From Pseudomonadota bacterium (GTDB lineage Bacteria > Myxococcota_A > UBA796 > GCA-2862545), in NCBI GenBank assembly GCA_947505245.1, contig CANNIZ010000004.1, positions 98,324 to 162,323 on the forward strand: a stretch of DNA of 64,000 nt, read 5' to 3'. This document shows positions 61,776 to 64,000 of the stretch, in pieces. The notes below the pieces were generated by a model. That model did not search any database. It was given only the letters and a program-made list of their open reading frames with translations, and was not told the origin of the DNA. How positions within the stretch are numbered: the first letter of the stretch is position 1; each line of letters starts with the position of its first letter. The position numbers were made by a program, and so were the translations under genes.

Positions 61776-63152
61776 ATGAGTCACACCAAACGCAGGGCTT
61801 CGTACTATGTGACGGTCGCCATCGCTCTCCCCGTCTTGATCGGCTTCACCGCGATGGGCACCGATTGGGGCGCCTATGCGTTGGCGCGCAACCATGTGCA
61901 GACCGCTGCAGACACGGCTGCGCTGGCCGCCGCTTCGAGTATGGGCAACCACGCAACGGGGCGCATGCGGGCGAGGGCCTATGCCGATGCCGTAGTGATC
62001 AACGGCCGCCACGCCGTGGTGACCGACGCAGACGTGGAGTACGGCTATTGGGACGGGGCGGCGTTTCACGTCGATGCAAACGAGGATGGCAAGGCCGATG
62101 ACCTGCCGACGAAGTCCTCGAATTGCGTGAAGACCATCGCTTCCGTGGACGTCGACCTTCCATTCACTGGCGTGTTCCGGAGACTGCTCGGAGACACGCA
62201 GGGTCACACCGTCACCGTGCGGCAGGTAGCGGGCGCCTCTCCGAATGCGACCCCGGGTCGAGCGCCAGACACAATCCTGGCGCTCGACGTCACCGGGTCG
62301 ATGAATACGACTGAGCTGAATGACATCTCGATCGCCTCTCGTGAGCTGATCAATTGCGTACAGAACCACGCGACGGGCTCGTCCCGCGCGGCCGTCGCGA
62401 AGTTCACCGGGGTGGTGCATGTGACGCTCGGGTTGACCGATTACGGCACGGGATATGCGCGATTGCGCAACGCGACGGGCCGCAGCGGCGCGACCGTTCC
62501 GCCGGGCATCCGCGGCTGCGGTGTCGGCGCGGACCCGGCGTGCTCCGGTACTAACCAGGCTGCCGGTCTCGCGGGCGCAAGGTACATTCTTGAAAATGCG
62601 CTCACCCCAGAGGGGGTGGGTCAGGCCGTCGTCCTGTTTTCGGACGGTGCCCCCAACGAGGACGCCATCTGCACGGCGGCGAACTACGCAAACACCGCGA
62701 TCAAATGGAACGCGGTGGCGCCCACCATGCGGGAGCGCTGCGAAGCGCGTCGGCACTGTAACGGGGGTTCGACCGCGTTTTACAGGACGAAGGCGCACAT
62801 CGGCAACCCGACCAGCAGCGCCATGTGCACCTCGGGCGGGCACGCGGGGCACGGCCACACCTGGACGGCCACGCTGTCGAGTACGCCGTTCAATCACGAC
62901 CACGATCCCGTCGATACCTACGGGGACATCTACTTCGACTGGGCGATGAACGAGCGGGCGCTGCTCATGAATGAAGGGGTGAACATCTTCACCGTGTATT
63001 ACTCGCAGGACACCGGCGGCGAGGGGCTCATGCAGGCCCTCGCGAGCACACCAGGAAAGTACTTCGAGGCCCCGGCGAGCGAGGACATCGCGGGGATCTT
63101 CACCGAGATCTGCATCGCCACGGCGACCGGCGACCCGGGGCTGTTGTTCTGA
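61776..63152 (+). CDS. TadG-like protein with VWA domain
   Basis: A 458-residue protein like TadG/TadE-type pilus-assembly components. An N-terminal Tad-signature helix (SYYVTVAIALPVLIGFTAMGTDWGAYALARNHVQTAADTAALAAA) anchors it; a VWA domain begins ILALDVTGSMNTTELN (MIDAS DxTGS) and resumes at VLFSDGAPNED. Within the VWA domain is an insertion of about 100 residues rich in Cys and His (RRHCNGGS, CTSGGHAGHGHTW, NHDHDP), unusual for the family and possibly metal-binding. GAAGGGG precedes the ATG. No tadA, tadB or flp genes are nearby, so it is isolated. Its codon use is somewhat less GC-biased than its neighbours. Confidence 0.82.
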   Translation: MSHTKRRASYYVTVAIALPVLIGFTAMGTDWGAYALARNHVQTAADTAALAAASSMGNHATGRMRARAYADAVVINGRHAVVTDADVEYGYWDGAAFHVDANEDGKADDLPTKSSNCVKTIASVDVDLPFTGVFRRLLGDTQGHTVTVRQVAGASPNATPGRAPDTILALDVTGSMNTTELNDISIASRELINCVQNHATGSSRAAVAKFTGVVHVTLGLTDYGTGYARLRNATGRSGATVPPGIRGCGVGADPACSGTNQAAGLAGARYILENALTPEGVGQAVVLFSDGAPNEDAICTAANYANTAIKWNAVAPTMRERCEARRHCNGGSTAFYRTKAHIGNPTSSAMCTSGGHAGHGHTWTATLSSTPFNHDHDPVDTYGDIYFDWAMNERALLMNEGVNIFTVYYSQDTGGEGLMQALASTPGKYFEAPASEDIAGIFTEICIATATGDPGLLF

Positions 63153-64000
63153 TCAGGTCGTCGACGACGTCGCTGCGAGCACGCCGGAGATCGCACAAAA
63201 GCTCACCCATTGGCCCGGATGCGTCGAGGAGCCGCAAAGGAACAGGTTGTCTGCGATGGGCGACCGGTGCGGTAGCCGGCCCTGCCGCATGAACGCGGCG
63301 GTCATCGTCGGGTTCATGCTCGCATTGTACAGCGAGAACGTCCGCCCCCACTCCTCGGGGATCCGCGTTGCAACGACGCGCTCGTTCGTGACACCGGCGC
63401 GCCACCACGGCTCGGCGAGGACGCCTTCGAGGTGCGCGCGCTGGCCTGCGGCGCCCACCCGACCGGCCCAGTCGTGGCCGGTCGGCGACAGCACTCGCAG
63501 CGTACCCACGCGTTCGGGGTCCACCGCGCCGGCGTGTATGACCAGACGCACCTTCTCACCGGGGCGGAGCATGAAGTGCAAAAATGGCACCGACGGTGCC
63601 ACGTCGGCGGTGAGGTACGCTGCGACGCCAGGCGACTGCAGCGGCAGCTTCGCGAGCGTCTCGGACAGCGCGGGATCCGGCGGCTGCACGAGGTCGACGA
63701 GCGTCCCGATGCCGGGAGCGTCGGAGAACACGCGCGCAGCGGGGATGCGGTCGCCGGCGACCTCGACCCCCAGCACGCGGCCGCCGTCGCGCACGATGCG
63801 GTCGACGCGGGTGCCGAACCGGAAGTCGACGCCGAGGTCCTGCGCCACGCGGTGGAGCGCATGCGGGATGCGCCCGATTCCGCCGCGGACCGTGTAGGCG
63901 CCCACGGTGTGGACGATCGCTGGCACGAACGCGAGCGGGGCCGGGGCGTGTTCGAGCGGCTGCCCGGCGACGTGGGTCCAGATCCCGAGCACGTCCTGCA
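63153..64000 (-). CDS. CrtI/phytoene-dehydrogenase-like FAD oxidoreductase, C-terminal part
   Basis: The 3' part (about 283 residues) of a gene whose start lies beyond the window edge. Family segments are AYTVRGGIGRIPHALHRVAQDLGVDFRFGTRVDRIV, the FAD-linked VFSDAPGIGTLVDL and the C-terminal LFLCGSSTHPGQWVSFCAISGVLAA, which is the FAD-binding end of CrtI-type amine-oxidase-like enzymes. Members desaturate or saturate carotenoids and similar isoprenoids. Its stop at 63153 abuts the TadG-like stop in convergent orientation. No other carotenoid gene is visible. Confidence 0.88.
   Translation of the reverse strand, partial: QDVLGIWTHVAGQPLEHAPAPLAFVPAIVHTVGAYTVRGGIGRIPHALHRVAQDLGVDFRFGTRVDRIVRDGGRVLGVEVAGDRIPAARVFSDAPGIGTLVDLVQPPDPALSETLAKLPLQSPGVAAYLTADVAPSVPFLHFMLRPGEKVRLVIHAGAVDPERVGTLRVLSPTGHDWAGRVGAAGQRAHLEGVLAEPWWRAGVTNERVVATRIPEEWGRTFSLYNASMNPTMTAAFMRQGRLPHRSPIADNLFLCGSSTHPGQWVSFCAISGVLAATSSTT

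Overview
The window is GC-rich, densely coded bacterial DNA. Several features point to a Gram-negative bacterium, most plausibly Myxococcota or a related former deltaproteobacterial lineage. These are many lipoproteins with short signal peptides ending in a lipobox, a small secreted protein with a MYXO-CTERM-like tail (Cys, hydrophobic segment, Arg cluster), a Ser/Thr protein kinase, a candidate sigma-54 promoter, PKD and NHL surface proteins, and TonB-like, beta-barrel-like and alpha-2-macroglobulin envelope proteins. The taxonomy is inference; no rRNA or marker gene is present. About 54 protein genes are supported. Apart from the ribozyme part of the intron, no gene-free stretch exceeds 300 bases.

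Layout. 1-2.5 kb: an apparently complete group II intron with its reverse transcriptase/maturase. 2.5-10.4 kb: PKD-repeat lipoprotein (minus), a coupled trio (membrane protein, lipoprotein, D-2-hydroxyacid dehydrogenase), a zinc-ribbon Ser/Thr kinase, glycerol-3-phosphate dehydrogenase and a pentapeptide-repeat protein. 10.5-13.1 kb: ECF sigma/anti-sigma pair, then an MNT/HEPN nucleotidyltransferase pair bracketed by a 49-bp direct repeat whose first copy is the 3' end of the anti-sigma gene. 13.1-17.6 kb (minus): a likely operon of ferredoxin, glycosyltransferase, PaaZ/BoxD-type aldehyde dehydrogenase, MYXO-CTERM-like peptide and two membrane proteins. 17.7-27.3 kb: lipoprotein, TerC, NHL-propeller lipoprotein, CDF cation exporter, type IA topoisomerase with a histone-H1-like tail, phosphopantetheinyl transferase, and a PhoB/PhoR-type two-component system. 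27.6-34.6 kb: large lytic transglycosylase, pentaheme cytochrome, TPR/beta-propeller protein, and a DUF4143 ATPase behind an inverted-repeat cluster.

34.7-44.5 kb is an envelope module: a thioester-containing alpha-2-macroglobulin (plus) faces a TonB-C-like protein and three tandem DUF4140/DUF4139 (MuiA-family) paralogues (minus), with a 67-bp palindromic element between the two halves. 44.5-47.2 kb holds a TM2 protein, a phytochelatin-synthase homologue, a lipoprotein and a KirBac-type potassium channel. 47.2-55.2 kb is a seven-gene, translationally coupled MoxR/Bat operon (moxR, DUF58, lipoprotein, batA, fused batB-batC, batD, batE-like). 55.3-64 kb holds a DedA/VTT protein, a PAT-repeat outer-membrane-like protein, a MopE-like metal-binding peptide, a divergent LysR/YceI pair, dprA coupled to a ubiD-family decarboxylase, a TadG-like VWA pilus-assembly protein behind the candidate sigma-54 promoter, and the 3' part of a CrtI-type FAD oxidoreductase cut by the window edge.

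Translational coupling through NTGA overlaps, often with GTG or TTG starts, recurs through the window. The most unusual items are the repeat-bounded MNT/HEPN cassette, the alpha-2-macroglobulin plus triple-MuiA module with similar bait-like low-complexity segments, the H1-tailed topoisomerase and the membrane-anchored phytochelatin-synthase homologue.
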